Below, in pieces: positions 1 through 7,881 of a stretch of DNA of 10,645 nucleotides. Location of the stretch: positions 1-10,645 of the forward strand of contig UZAE01015003.1 of the NCBI GenBank assembly GCA_900617975.1, in the 5' to 3' direction. Each line of letters begins with the position of its first letter. Positions within the stretch are counted from its first letter, which is position 1. A program made the translations under genes and the position numbers. This DNA comes from Rodentolepis nana (Eukaryota; Platyhelminthes; Cestoda; Cyclophyllidea; Hymenolepididae). The notes beneath the pieces were generated by a model. The model had not been told where the DNA came from. It worked only from the letters and a program-made list of their open reading frames with translations, and searched no databases.

Positions 1-68
1 ATACTGGGAAGCAAGAAGACAGCTAATGAATTGCTCTTAATTAACTGCTATAAATGTACCCCCCACCT

Positions 69-348
69 CTTGGGGGAAGCTGTAGTCAAAGATTAAGGGC
101 TAATGCTTGGGGGAAGCTGAAGTCAAGGATTAAGGGCTAATGATCCCTTGATTAAGGGCTAATATGATAGATATCATAAAGCCTGCCATTTGAAATAAAT
201 GATGAGGCAGACCCCTGGGGGAAGCTGAAATCAAAGTTTAAGGGCTAATGATAAATATCATTACCCATGGGGCAAGCTGTAGTCAAAGATTAAGGGCTAA
301 TGATAAATATCATAAAGCCTGCCATTTGAAATAAATAAATAAATAAAT
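69..348 (+). repeat. Array of 3'-end units of the SINE-like family
   Basis: Two 37-bp units lie back to back at 69-105 and 106-142. Each runs from CTTGGGGGAAGCTG through GTCAA, GATTAAGGGCTAATG, and they differ at two positions. A partial unit (GATTAAGGGCTAAT) follows at about 150-163. The 3' terminal motif GCCTGCCATTTGAAATAAAT then appears at 181-200, another unit at about 215-260, and a last one at about 266-348 that ends in the same motif plus an AAATAAATAAATA tail. The same order (GAAGC, TGAAGTCAA, GAGCTAATGATAA, GCCTGCCATTTGA, tail) closes every full copy elsewhere in the window. This block is therefore the 3' third of the family, amplified without the head. The unit sequence differs from the other copies (GATTAAGGGCTAATG rather than ACTAAAGAGCTAATG), which suggests a separate subfamily. 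Confidence 0.75.
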
Positions 349-461
349 ATCAATGAATATTACTTTTGACGACGACACCTTTGGGATAAGGCACAAGTGA
401 GTAGAATTAAATAATTCATGACTCATAATGCTTTAACTCAAACAAATTTCGGGAACGATGG

Positions 462-474
462 TTTCTTCGATAAT
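462..474. repeat. Left target-site duplication of copy 1
   Basis: TTTCTTCGATAAT is identical to 855-867 on the other side of copy 1. The 13-bp length is in the range made by LINE-type target-primed reverse transcription. Confidence 0.85.
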
Positions 475-854
475 TTATTTATTTATATCAAATGGCAGGC
501 GTCTTGATGGTTATCATTAGCTCTTTAGTTGACTTCAGGCTTCACAGAGGGGAAGGAAAATCAATGTGAAACAAATCGAGAGGGAGAGGGGGAATAGAAG
601 AGAGTTTCAAAGATGTAAAAGAGACAGACACAAGAGAAAAGGTAAGATGAATACCGTGAGTAGTGTAATATGACATAGTGTCGGGTCATAATAGTTAGGG
701 TGAGGTGAGTACTTTGGAAGTAGTCGTATATGACATACGATCGGGTGAGGGTAGTTTGAAGTTAGAAGTCAACTGCCAGTTAATAGACTTCTTGGCTCTA
801 TGAGTATACGTCGCCCAGGGTGCACCACGAGGAGGTAAGTCTATCGCACACCTC
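475..854 (-). mobile_element. SINE-like element, copy 1, with 13-bp target-site duplication
   Basis: This is a complete copy on the minus strand. The tail (TTATTTATTTATAT on the plus strand) is at the left and the head (complement of GTGCGATAGACTTACCTCC) ends at 854. It is flanked by the perfect direct repeat TTTCTTCGATAAT at 462-474 and 855-867, the signature of a retroposed insertion. The copy is about 50 bp longer than copy 5 because a middle segment is present twice (about 656-700 and 705-762). It has no long open frame of its own. By analogy with SINEs it would depend on a partner LINE for mobility; that is inference. Confidence 0.85.
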
Positions 855-867
855 TTTCTTCGATAAT
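855..867. repeat. Right target-site duplication of copy 1
   Basis: TTTCTTCGATAAT is identical to 462-474 and directly abuts the head of the minus-strand copy. It fixes the 5' end of the element at 854. Confidence 0.85.
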
Positions 868-1127
868 GGAGTTTTATTTTTTAGCTCTGGTATGAAAATT
901 CTTTAGTTGAGGGTTAATCACATGCAGGGGTGAACTTGAGAGTGTACTAAGTACATTCCATTCCATCGGTGTGGTACTACACATTTACTATTCAACTAGT
1001 AGCATAGAGTAATGAGTATAATTCAAAATATCAAAATTTACTTAGTAGACAGTACGATATCAGTGAGACTTAAATAGGTAACGTTTGACAACTTGTGAAT
1101 ATGATAATGTCAACCTATAACTTTTAT
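868..1127. other. Spacer between copies 1 and 2
   Basis: This is AT-rich sequence with no open frame of note, no RNA gene and no match to the repeat family. It separates two copies lying head to head. Nothing else could be supported in it. Confidence 0.6.
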
Positions 1128-1470
1128 GGGGTTCGCGATAGACTTATCTCCACATTGGTCACTCTGGGCAACGTATACTCATAGAGCAAAGAAGTCTATT
1201 CACTGGCAGTTGTCTTCTCACTTCAAACTATCATCACCCCACTGCATGTCATATTCGACTCCTTTCACAGTACTCACCTCACCTTTATTGCACCATTGTG
1301 TCTGTCTCTTTTACGTCTTTGAAACACTCTTCTGTACCCTCCCCCCTCTCGACTTTCTTCACTTTGATGTTCCTTCCCTCTGTAAAGCCTGAAGTCAACT
1401 AAAGAGCTAATGATAACCATCAAAACGCCTGCCATATGATATAATAATAAAAATAATAATAATAATAATA
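1128..1470 (+). mobile_element. SINE-like element, copy 2
   Basis: This is a full plus-strand copy. The head is GGGGTTCGCGATAGACTTATCTCC, here read in two parts (1128-1140 and on). The middle has CTGGGCAACGTATACTC and the pyrimidine-rich GTGTCTGTCTCTTTTACGTC tract. The 3' end is AAGCCTGAAGTCAACTAAAG followed by CGCCTGCCATATGATA. The tail has turned into an AAT microsatellite (about 1439-1470) in place of the AAATA tail of other copies. An 88-codon open frame runs through it (1126-1392), but it follows repeat sequence and is not a gene. The 3' end is almost identical to that of copy 1. No target-site duplication could be found. Confidence 0.8.
1439..1470. repeat. (AAT)n microsatellite tail of copy 2
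   Basis: A run of ATA/AAT triplets with one AAAA interruption directly follows the family's 3' terminal motif. It probably arose by expansion of the retroposon tail. Confidence 0.8.
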
Positions 1471-1825
1471 TTTACTTATTCTGCCCTTCGAATAACCATT
1501 CTTAGAAAGTAGTGACTTAAATGTTTCATACCAAGACTTTATTTCACCCAGACAATTGAATAATTGCTTAGAACTGAGGAAATTCAAGAAGGCAGTGGAA
1601 CTTACTGATTTTGTCTAGAGACAATGCTTAACTTCGACCAAGTATTTGACGGAAAAATGTCTGAAATCAGTTTTTCCATTTGGTGTGTATACTTGATAAA
1701 TAAGGAAGAACTTCTAACGCATTGAGGATGTTTGTTTGTGTGTCGTTTCTTATTGGCACATCACGTTCCATCTCTGGCGATCCATTCCTGAGTGCAATAA
1801 ATACATGGAATAAGTACAAAGAAAA
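1471..1825. other. Intergenic sequence, no gene seen
   Basis: AT-rich sequence between copies 2 and 3 without convincing coding potential, RNA gene or family match on either strand. Confidence 0.5.
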
Positions 1826-2055
1826 ACGGAAAATGAGATGGGGGGAGGGCAGAAGAGTGTTTCAAAGATGTATAAGAGACAGACACAAAGTTGGATAAAA
1901 GGTGAGGTAAGTACGGTTGAAGTAGTCGAATTTGACATACAGTGAGGTGATGATAGTTCGGAGTCCGAAGTCAATTGCCAAATAATAGACTTTTTGCCGT
2001 ATGAGTATACGTTGCCCAGGGTGCTCCACGTGGAGGTAAGCCTACAGCACACCCC
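1826..2055 (-). mobile_element. SINE-like element, copy 3, 3'-truncated
   Basis: This minus-strand copy retains the middle (GGGGGAGGGCAGAAGAGTG, AAGAGACAGACACAAAG) and the head (GCCCAGGGTGCTCCACGTGG, ending ACACCCC at 2055). It lacks the whole 3' end and tail, which should lie left of about 1826. Retroposons are normally truncated at the 5' end, so the loss of the 3' end points to later deletion or rearrangement. The head has GTAAGCCTACAGC where most copies have GTAAGTCTATCGC. A 114-codon open frame across it is a by-product of the repeat. Confidence 0.75.
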
Positions 2056-2070
2056 ATTCATTAAATATAT

Positions 2071-2097
2071 CACGGAGGTAAGTCTATCGCACACCCC
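2071..2097 (-). repeat. Isolated head fragment of the SINE-like family (a)
   Basis: CACGGAGGTAAGTCTATCGC followed by ACACCCC repeats the outermost 27 bp of the family head and nothing else. It lies 15 bp beyond the head of copy 3, in the same orientation, and carries the common GTCTATCGC version rather than the version in copy 3. Confidence 0.75.
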
Positions 2098-2104
2098 GTA
2101 TTTG

Positions 2105-2134
2105 CCACGTGGAGGTAAGCCTACAGCACACCCC
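2105..2134 (-). repeat. Isolated head fragment of the SINE-like family (b)
   Basis: CCACGTGGAGGTAAGCCTAC followed by AGCACACCCC is a second isolated copy of the head end, 7 bp beyond the first. It carries the GCCTACAGC version and matches the head of copy 3 exactly over 30 bp, so it looks like a local duplication of copy 3's end. Confidence 0.75.
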
Positions 2135-2218
2135 TATATGACAAGAAATAATGCAACAATTTAGAGAGGAAATAAAAAACATATTGTGTGGCACACCTTC
2201 AGTTGGGTTGTATATCTG

Positions 2219-2486
2219 TCACAGAACTTGCTCATTAAGGTACAAAGCAACGACTACTAATTGGTCGTTGACCGAGAGGTCTCTTCGCTCTCTGCCGCAC
2301 TTTCTCCCTACCCAAGTAAGGTGCAAGTAGCACGGCTGCACCTTGAGTTTGTCTGAGTACGCATGAGATTTCTTTCTTCTGCCATGGTAGCGGTGTGCAC
2401 TCCACAAATGAAACTATGTCTCTCCCCTTAAGTGCTTGACTAATCTGCATATTTCCAGGTGACTGAATGATTAGCAAATTATGCAT
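2219..2486 (-). other. GC-richer island with two overlapping minus-strand open frames, unidentified
   Basis: About half of the bases at 2281-2400 are G or C, clearly above the flanks. Two minus-strand frames are open across it: 83 codons at 2235-2486 and 62 codons at 2219-2407. Neither translated product is recognised and neither has a visible domain, signal peptide or membrane segment. The island could be a diverged exon, a fragment of an unrelated repeat, or a regulatory element. I do not call it a gene. Confidence 0.3.
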
Positions 2487-3749
2487 TGCATTAATAATCG
2501 CCCATTCATTGATAACTATCTGATGGTTTTAGAGACCTTTGAGGCGAATCAAATCTCGTAGGAAATTTCCTTCTAAAATATTCTTCAACCAATATATACC
2601 TATTAACTTCATTTAAGTAAGCAAAAATTCATCGCTAGTTTTAAGAGGTCGTTAAAATTGTCATAGAAAGAGACACTGATTTTGATTGCACCTCATGAAA
2701 AATGAAAAATAGAAGCTATCTTACTAGTTACTTGGTCTAGAAGTCGTTAGTAAAATGCTTTAGGATTAAGGCATTTATGAGATTGATTGATTGATTCAAA
2801 AGGCAAATGTGCACTTGGATAATTCCCGTGAAAAAAGACTCCAAAATATTAATAATTTTTTGGCTAACTCGAAATGAAACATTAGTGATTTTTAGAGGAA
2901 GTTACACACAAAGGGCCAAGATGTGCCTTGTACGAAAACGAATGTTGTTAACTTTTTATGTTGTGGAATAAACCTCCCACATCTTGTAGTAGGGAGAAGC
3001 TATGGACAGCATTCAAAGCCATTTTGAAGGACATTTTTCGTAGTATTCAGAATAAAGAGTCACGATCTTTTTCAGCTTTTTTAACTTGCAAAAAAAAACT
3101 ATTTTAGTTATGGTACACATACTTTTAATGTTTATCTCCATCTCATACGAAATCGTTCAGAGTAATGATGAAGGTTGGTGCTTGGAAGTGTCAAGATGCT
3201 TCAAAGTTCACGTAAGTGATATGTTCAAATACGGAGTTTGTGGATAATCACTGCAGAAGTTAACAATCCAATCATAGCAAAGATCGTCGAGAAATTCTCT
3301 ACAAATTCGTGGGACCACACACTAACCTGGCTGAACCGAGAACTCTCATGAAACGCTCAAACATTCTACAATGGTGGGTGGGAGGAGGGGGGGGGGGCGT
3401 ACAAACAAGTTCTGCGTATTGCCGATTGTTTTAGTCAATCAACAATCAATAGTTAAAATGTGGTCAACATAGCCAAAACACCTTGAACTCCATTTCATCG
3501 ATACTGTTGATGTATCAGCTAATCTAGAGAGTCATTCCATTCTAGGGATGAGGTTGGTGTGATTTTGCCTGGACTTATTCATGTAGCCATCCGCTTCAAC
3601 TTCCAAGACATGATCCTCAAACACTTAAATAACCTTCTATTAAAAGCTAATACATAATTCTTTAGCAAAAATAAGTTCTAAAATTCGGAATTTATTTAGC
3701 TTTCAACTGAAAATAATCGAATAATTTAATGCTGAAGTCATTAATCAGA
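2487..3749. other. Long intergenic stretch, no gene seen
   Basis: AT-rich sequence with frequent stops in all frames. It holds a short GATT run at about 2781-2796, a G-rich tract at 3376-3397, and a possible ancient dispersed-repeat fragment at about 3478-3540. No splice-bounded exon or RNA gene could be supported. Confidence 0.5.
3376..3397 (+). other. G-rich tract with quadruplex potential
   Basis: GGG, T, GGG, then AGGA and a run of eleven G (3387-3397) give four or more G-runs within 22 bases. That satisfies the usual G-quadruplex spacing rule. It may equally be a mutable homopolymer with no function. Confidence 0.5.
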
Positions 3750-4088
3750 AGCGATAGACTTACCTCCACGTGGTGCACCCTGGGCAACTTATTCTCATAC
3801 GGCAAAAAAGTCAATAAACCGGCAGCCGACTTCTGACTTCAAACTACCATGATCCCATTGTATGTCTTATTCGATAACTTCCACCATACTTATCCTACTT
3901 TTTCTCTGCTTTTGTGTCTGTTTCTTTTACATCTTTGAATCACTCTTCTGTCCCCCTCCCCCCAAGACTTTTTTTTCACTTTGATGTTCCTTCCCCCTCT
4001 CCACTTTTTCTCACTTTGATATTCCCGAAATCAGCTAACGTGCAAATAATAAGTATCATAAAGCCCGCCATTTGAAATAAATAAATAT
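3750..4088 (+). mobile_element. SINE-like element, copy 4
   Basis: This plus-strand copy starts at GCGATAGACTTACCTCCACG and ends GCCCGCCATTTGAAATAAAT plus a short tail. The first 8-10 bases of the head are missing compared with the other copies. A CACTTTGATGTTCCTTCCCC segment is present twice near 3975-4030, the second time diverged (CACTTTGATATTCCCG), so the pyrimidine-rich region is internally duplicated. No flanking duplication was found. Confidence 0.8.
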
Positions 4089-4640
4089 TTCGGGCCAAAT
4101 ATTGCAGTATACATTATTGCTTCAATTATCTTGCCAATATATTACTATATTTATTGTATTTTTATTACACATTTACGCTTTTCCGAATTTAGACAAATTT
4201 ATGATTTACAGCACTCACGAAAATAACTGTATTATGGCAAGTAAATAGGCATTTAATCACAATCCATCGTGGATTTTATTCACTCCACTTTAAAATGCGT
4301 TTCGGTAGATTATCAAAGTAAATTTGATTCAACTTTCTACTATGACAAAAGTTAGTTAACTTTACTCCTCCCACTCGAATGGTTCACCCATGTGAATGAA
4401 AACGTTTATACTTGGAAGGAATGATAAGTGGTTATACGTTCCTACAGGTACCATATTAATATCAATAATTGACTAATTAAATTAACACCTTAAAAACTAA
4501 GTTTGAAATAAGTAATTATTAATATTAAAATTGATTAAAAATTGATAATCACGAACATAAAAATAACGAAATCAGTATCTACGATAATTGCATTAATACT
4601 TAATAAGGGTTGTGTTTCAAATTAGTCGCACAAGCAAAAA
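4089..4640. other. AT-rich intergenic sequence downstream of the tetraspan gene
   Basis: Very AT-rich sequence with no convincing coding frame, no family copy and no RNA gene. It lies beyond the poly(A) signals of the minus-strand gene. Confidence 0.5.
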
Positions 4641-4657
4641 TTTATTACTATTTTATT
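4641..4657 (-). terminator. Candidate poly(A) signals of the tetraspan gene
   Basis: Two AATAAA hexamers on the minus strand (plus-strand TTTATT at 4641-4646 and 4652-4657) lie about 230-250 bp beyond the stop codon. That is a plausible 3' UTR length. In sequence this AT-rich the hexamer can also occur by chance. Confidence 0.35.
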
Positions 4658-4888
4658 TATCGTAATATTTACTTAAGGTATAATTCAATTAAATTGGAAT
4701 GTAGATGAGAGTTTACAGAAGTAATACAGTTAAGATTAAATTAGAAGGAGCAGGGTAATACGAGAAGCATTAGTAGCAAGTGGGTGTGCATAGAAGATGA
4801 CTAAGCGAAGTAAATATTGTAATACAGCGAAGAGTTAAACACTTTTTGGACTGAAGAAGCTTTGCAAGAGATGATTTCACATTTTATC

Positions 4889-5332
4889 CTAACGAGTCGC
4901 ACGAACAGTTCGACGCGTGCGAGTAGACTTGGTTGTGCATCGAGTGTAAGTCGGCACCAGAATAGCGACCTGTAGTGCAAAGACGCACCCAACCACAGAG
5001 ATAAAATAAGACCATTGTTTCGAAAAGATCTGCGTGTAGATAATAACTGCAACTAGAAGACACGCAACTCCCAGGTAGAGAGTAATGAAAAAGGCCAAAC
5101 AGGGGCCAAAAGATTCGTTATTTTTAAGGACCTGCGTGACATTAATAATCAGCGCGATACATAGAAAAACAGCTCCCACAATTAGCAAGCAACCAACACC
5201 TAAAGCAGTCTCGGAGTTATGGCCATTTTGATTGAGGAGATTTCCTCCACTCCAATTATTTGTCGCAACGCCAATAGTGGTAAGTAGGATAGCAATGCCA
5301 ATCAGAACAGAGGTCACAACTCGTGTATTCAT
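4889..5332 (-). CDS. Small claudin-like four-transmembrane protein
   Basis: The frame encodes 147 residues from an ATG at 5332 to a TAG stop at 4889, with no intron needed. Four hydrophobic segments are clear: about 5-24 (VVTSVLIGIAILLTTIGVAT), 45-66, 78-101 and 108-129. The first loop carries NNWSGGNLL (25-33), which recalls the tryptophan-containing first extracellular loop of the claudin/PMP22/stargazin-like superfamily. KQWSYF (105-110) before the fourth segment recalls the aromatic motif seen there in the same group. The conserved W-GLW-C-C cysteine pair of true claudins is absent. The 18-residue tail is rich in Arg and Thr (TRCTTKSTRTRRTVRATR), basic and probably cytosolic. Asn26 (NWS) is a possible glycosylation site. 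Such proteins act in plasma membranes, junctions or secretory vesicles; the exact role here is unknown. The high coding quality, including a full set of membrane segments, makes it the only confident gene in the window. It is likely one of the lineage-specific tetraspan proteins of flatworms, which is inference. Confidence 0.8.
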   Translation of the reverse strand: MNTRVVTSVLIGIAILLTTIGVATNNWSGGNLLNQNGHNSETALGVGCLLIVGAVFLCIALIINVTQVLKNNESFGPCLAFFITLYLGVACLLVAVIIYTQIFSKQWSYFISVVGCVFALQVAILVPTYTRCTTKSTRTRRTVRATR

Positions 5333-5361
5333 GTCGTAAAGAAGGAGAAAAGTGAGTGCCT
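5333..5361 (-). promoter_or_regulatory. Pyrimidine-rich 5' leader and possible splice acceptor of the tetraspan gene
   Basis: Reading on the minus strand, CATTCTCAG ends at about 5360 and is followed by a pyrimidine-rich leader (CACTTTTCTCCTTCTTTACG) running to the ATG. The CAG could be a cis or spliced-leader acceptor, which many flatworm genes use. Alternatively the stretch is simply the untranslated leader at a transcription start. No TATA box is visible just upstream. Confidence 0.25.
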
Positions 5362-5395
5362 GAGAATGGTATCTAATGGCATTCTGTCGTTGAGT

Positions 5396-5405
5396 GCGGG
5401 GTGGG
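5396..5405 (-). promoter_or_regulatory. CACCC/GC-type box upstream of the tetraspan gene
   Basis: CCCACCCCGC on the minus strand, about 65 bp upstream of the start codon, resembles a KLF/Sp-type binding site in otherwise AT-rich DNA. The assignment rests on motif resemblance and position only. Confidence 0.2.
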
Positions 5406-6172
5406 TTTTGCGCTTATGAGAAGACGAATACAAAATCAGAATTCACAAATGGCTGTGCAGATTTGCTCTCGCACTATTGTGTGCTGTGTTGTGGTGAGTA
5501 ATTAGCGTGCAAATGCGTTTGCTAATTTTCGAAGCAAATACTGTGTTCTGGCATCGTATTAGTGATGAATTTTATCAAGTCATGGACATTTTTAATTATT
5601 AACCAAAGCCTCAGGCTATTGATTAATTAAAGTAAAAATTATTAATCAATTTTAAAAATAAAATCACATGGAATATCGAACATTATGATAGTAATTCCTT
5701 TATCTTACATTTTAAATAAATTGAGTGGAGACTTTTCAGAGCAGTTAAGAAATTAATATGCCTCCTGTGTTAGATAACCAGATCCAGTGTTAAATCAACC
5801 GAAAAAAACATGCAACTATGAGACGCAATTTCCGCTGATGCTTCCAGTTTCTTAATAAAGAAAAGTCGATATCTTGCTTTCATTAACTACAATTCCTTGA
5901 TCCTGTCCATTGTTTCAAAACCTAATGGACGCATTTGGGTTTAGCACTGAAGAGGCAAATAACCAAAAGTACTTAACCATTTCAATGACTAGCTTCGTTT
6001 ACATCACAACCTTTTGACATATTAGTCACCGACTGGAGAATTTGATCCTGGTGGTTGAACCCCGGATTCTGGCAAGACGATGCTGCCCTTAATTGTTGTT
6101 TCCGTTATTTGCACACCTGTCCATTTTTTTAAGTTCTATAGGATAATACTGCAATTTTAAACGTGATATAAC
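5406..6172. other. Intergenic sequence between the tetraspan gene and the small ORF
   Basis: AT-rich sequence without an assured gene. A 30-codon frame starts at ATG 5925 (MDAFGFSTEEANNQ...) but is too short to trust. A GC-richer patch at about 6030-6090 contains GGTTGAACCCC, a weak tRNA B-box-like string, with no tRNA fold around it. Confidence 0.4.
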
Positions 6173-6307
6173 ATGCCTTTAAAAAATGTTATTGTATATA
6201 CAGGGGAAGATGTGGATGACATAATCGATACAACTAAGTCAGTACCGATTTCCAAATTTCTTCAGCAATCAGATGAATTTGAACTTGCTTGTGAAACTAG
6301 TGATTAA
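6173..6307 (+). CDS. Possible 44-residue small protein or terminal exon
   Basis: An ATG at 6173 opens a 44-codon frame to TAA at 6305-6307. The product begins MPLKNVIVYTGEDVDDIID and is markedly acidic (10 Asp/Glu against 3 Lys), with no membrane segment or signal peptide. The sequence is not recognised. AATAAA lies 46 bp after the stop. An alternative reading is a 3' terminal exon: TTGTATATACAG at 6192-6203 looks like an intron acceptor and would join the last 33 codons (EDVDDIIDTTKS onward) in phase to an upstream exon, which I could not find. Amino-acid composition looks protein-like rather than like translated AT-rich noise, but a frame this short can occur by chance. Confidence 0.35.
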   Translation: MPLKNVIVYTGEDVDDIIDTTKSVPISKFLQQSDEFELACETSD

Positions 6308-6353
6308 TATATACATGTTTTATAATCCTATGACATTGAAATTCCCTATTTTG

Positions 6354-6359
6354 AATAAA
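6354..6359 (+). terminator. Candidate poly(A) signal after the small ORF
   Basis: A canonical AATAAA lies 46 bp downstream of the TAA at 6305-6307, at the spacing expected for a short 3' UTR. Chance occurrence is possible in this AT-rich region. Confidence 0.35.
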
Positions 6360-7269
6360 TATCAATAATTCACTGACAAATATAATTTCTAATCAGCCAC
6401 AGCATACCATTGTGATGTTCAAAAGCTGTGTACAATTACAATCACATCTACGTATTAGTCTCCTATTGCTGATCTGAGATTCGTAAATTTCACTTTTCAT
6501 TCAATTCAGTAAAAGTTTAATAGGAGATTATGCATCCTCTGGCATATCTCAACTTTGTTTCTATGAAAAATGAAACTTGAAAAATCCATAAAGCCGTTGC
6601 GTCAATTCTATAAAATTCACAGGTTTTTATAATAGCATTTCGCAAAATGAGTTTTCCTCTAAATACATATCGACAAAATTTCAGTAAAAATGATGCAAAT
6701 GTGATGCACGAATTTGGTGCGACCTGGGCCACAAATATCATTGGATTTTTACGATAAGTTAATCAGGTTCTTCTACTTTTATAATAATGTGTTTTTTGTT
6801 TTATTTGCAAGATCTAATGATTGACAGACGATTATTGCACATGAACTTCTTCGTTTCCATGGCAAATCGCATGACTTTATCGATTTATTGAGAGAATGAT
6901 AATAAGTTGGCGAAGGTTTTAAAAGTGTAGGACAAAAATGAAATTAATTTATGATATTTCAAGAATAAATTATATGGGTGGGCTTAATAAAAATTATATA
7001 TATTATATTATATATTTGAAGTTGTTGAACCTTGACTAAAAGAGCCTCAAAACGAATGGCCTCCATAAGCTTACTACGCTTACACCTTTATGTATAATTT
7101 CATCACGACATGAGAAAGTTAAGGGTGTTGTACACAATCACCCCGACTACTTCCTCTTTGCTATTGTCTTGATTCACCTTAACAGACGTTCTTCTAACTT
7201 GGGAAGGGGTTTTGAAACTTGTTTGCCCTAAAATTGGAATATATTATTTCAGTTATATTGAAAGTAGCC
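6360..7269. other. AT-rich intergenic sequence, no gene seen
   Basis: Includes an AT-only stretch at about 6990-7015 (TTATATATATTATATTATAT and neighbours) that could act as a flexible or unwinding region. A 74-codon minus-strand frame (6517-6741) has no recognisable features and is treated as chance. No family copy lies here. Confidence 0.5.
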
Positions 7270-7279
7270 TTTCTAGACA
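7270..7279. repeat. Left target-site duplication of copy 5
   Basis: TTTCTAGACA is identical to 7608-7617 and abuts the A/T tail of copy 5. Confidence 0.8.
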
Positions 7280-7607
7280 CTTATTTACATCAAATGGCAT
7301 GGTGTATGATAGTTAGCATTGACCATCTAGTTTGCTTCGGACTTCACAGAGGGGAGGAACATCAAAGTATGAAAAAGTGGTGAGGGGGAACAGAAGAGTG
7401 ATTCACAAATGTAAAAGAGACAGACAGACTGACACAAAGATAGAGAAGGGATAAGGCGAGTACTGTGAAAGTGGTCGAATGTGGCACACAGTTGGGTCAT
7501 GGTAATTTGAAATTAGAAGTCAACTACCAGTTAGTAGACTTTTCACCGTATGAGTATGCGTTGTCCAGGATGCACCACATGGAGGTAAGTCTATCGCACA
7601 CCCCTCT
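7280..7607 (-). mobile_element. SINE-like element, copy 5, with 10-bp target-site duplication
   Basis: This is a complete minus-strand copy of about 328 bp and the best guide to full element length. Its tail (TTATTTACATCAAATGGCAT) is at the left, the purine-rich middle (GTGAGGGGGAACAGAAGAG, AAGAGACAGACAGACTGACA) follows, and the head (GGAGGTAAGTCTATCGCACA) is at the right. It lies between perfect copies of TTTCTAGACA. The middle has an extra GACAGACT unit relative to copies 1 and 3. No coding capacity was seen. Confidence 0.85.
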
Positions 7608-7617
7608 TTTCTAGACA
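7608..7617. repeat. Right target-site duplication of copy 5
   Basis: TTTCTAGACA is identical to 7270-7279 and lies just past the head of the minus-strand copy. Confidence 0.8.
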
Positions 7618-7860
7618 TAGTACCATTTTAAATACATCACTACTCATTGTGATGCACTGTTGGCTTGGTAGCTACTTATGCTACCTTTGTAAATCATGAC
7701 ATTAATGATTTTTCATAAAAATTCAAATAAGCTACTTTGTGCCGACAAATGATAAAATGAATTCTAACGGGTAAAGGAACGAGTGCTCTCATAACTATTT
7801 TAGACAGCTTGTAGTCATCCAGTGCCATAGAGAACAGAAGCGAAGCCCATCATAAATTTG
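7618..7860. other. Intergenic sequence, nothing recognised
   Basis: AT-rich sequence between copy 5 and the doubtful coding locus. No gene, RNA or repeat could be supported. Confidence 0.5.
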
Positions 7861-7881
7861 CGGATAAAGCAACTTTATCCG
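7861..7881. other. Perfect 9-bp hairpin
   Basis: CGGATAAAG and CTTTATCCG are exact reverse complements separated by CAA. The stop codon of the 55-residue minus-strand frame falls inside it. The hairpin may be a structured end of a transcript or of an unrecognised mobile element, or it may be chance. Confidence 0.5.

Noticed and set aside
475..854. Hammerhead ribozyme like that of the schistosome alpha SINE
   Set aside because: The family consensus lacks the CTGANGA and GAAA core strings in the required order.
1254..1262. Pol III B-box-like TTCGACTCC in copy 2
   Set aside because: Other copies have TTCGACTAC or TTCGATCCC, it lies about 125 bp from the head, and no A box was found at the right spacing.
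1126..1392. 88-codon plus-strand open frame
   Set aside because: It coincides with copy 2 of the repeat family, and homologous stretches in other copies carry stops or shifts.
1750..2094. 114-codon minus-strand open frame
   Set aside because: It runs through copy 3 and the head fragments; the translation resembles those of other repeat copies, not a protein family.
4801..5052. 83-codon minus-strand frame
   Set aside because: It overlaps the tetraspan gene in another frame and has no features of its own.
6040..6090. tRNA-like fragment around GGTTGAACCCC
   Set aside because: No acceptor stem or cloverleaf could be drawn around it.
6517..6741. 74-codon minus-strand frame
   Set aside because: No domain, no supporting signals, and of a length expected by chance.
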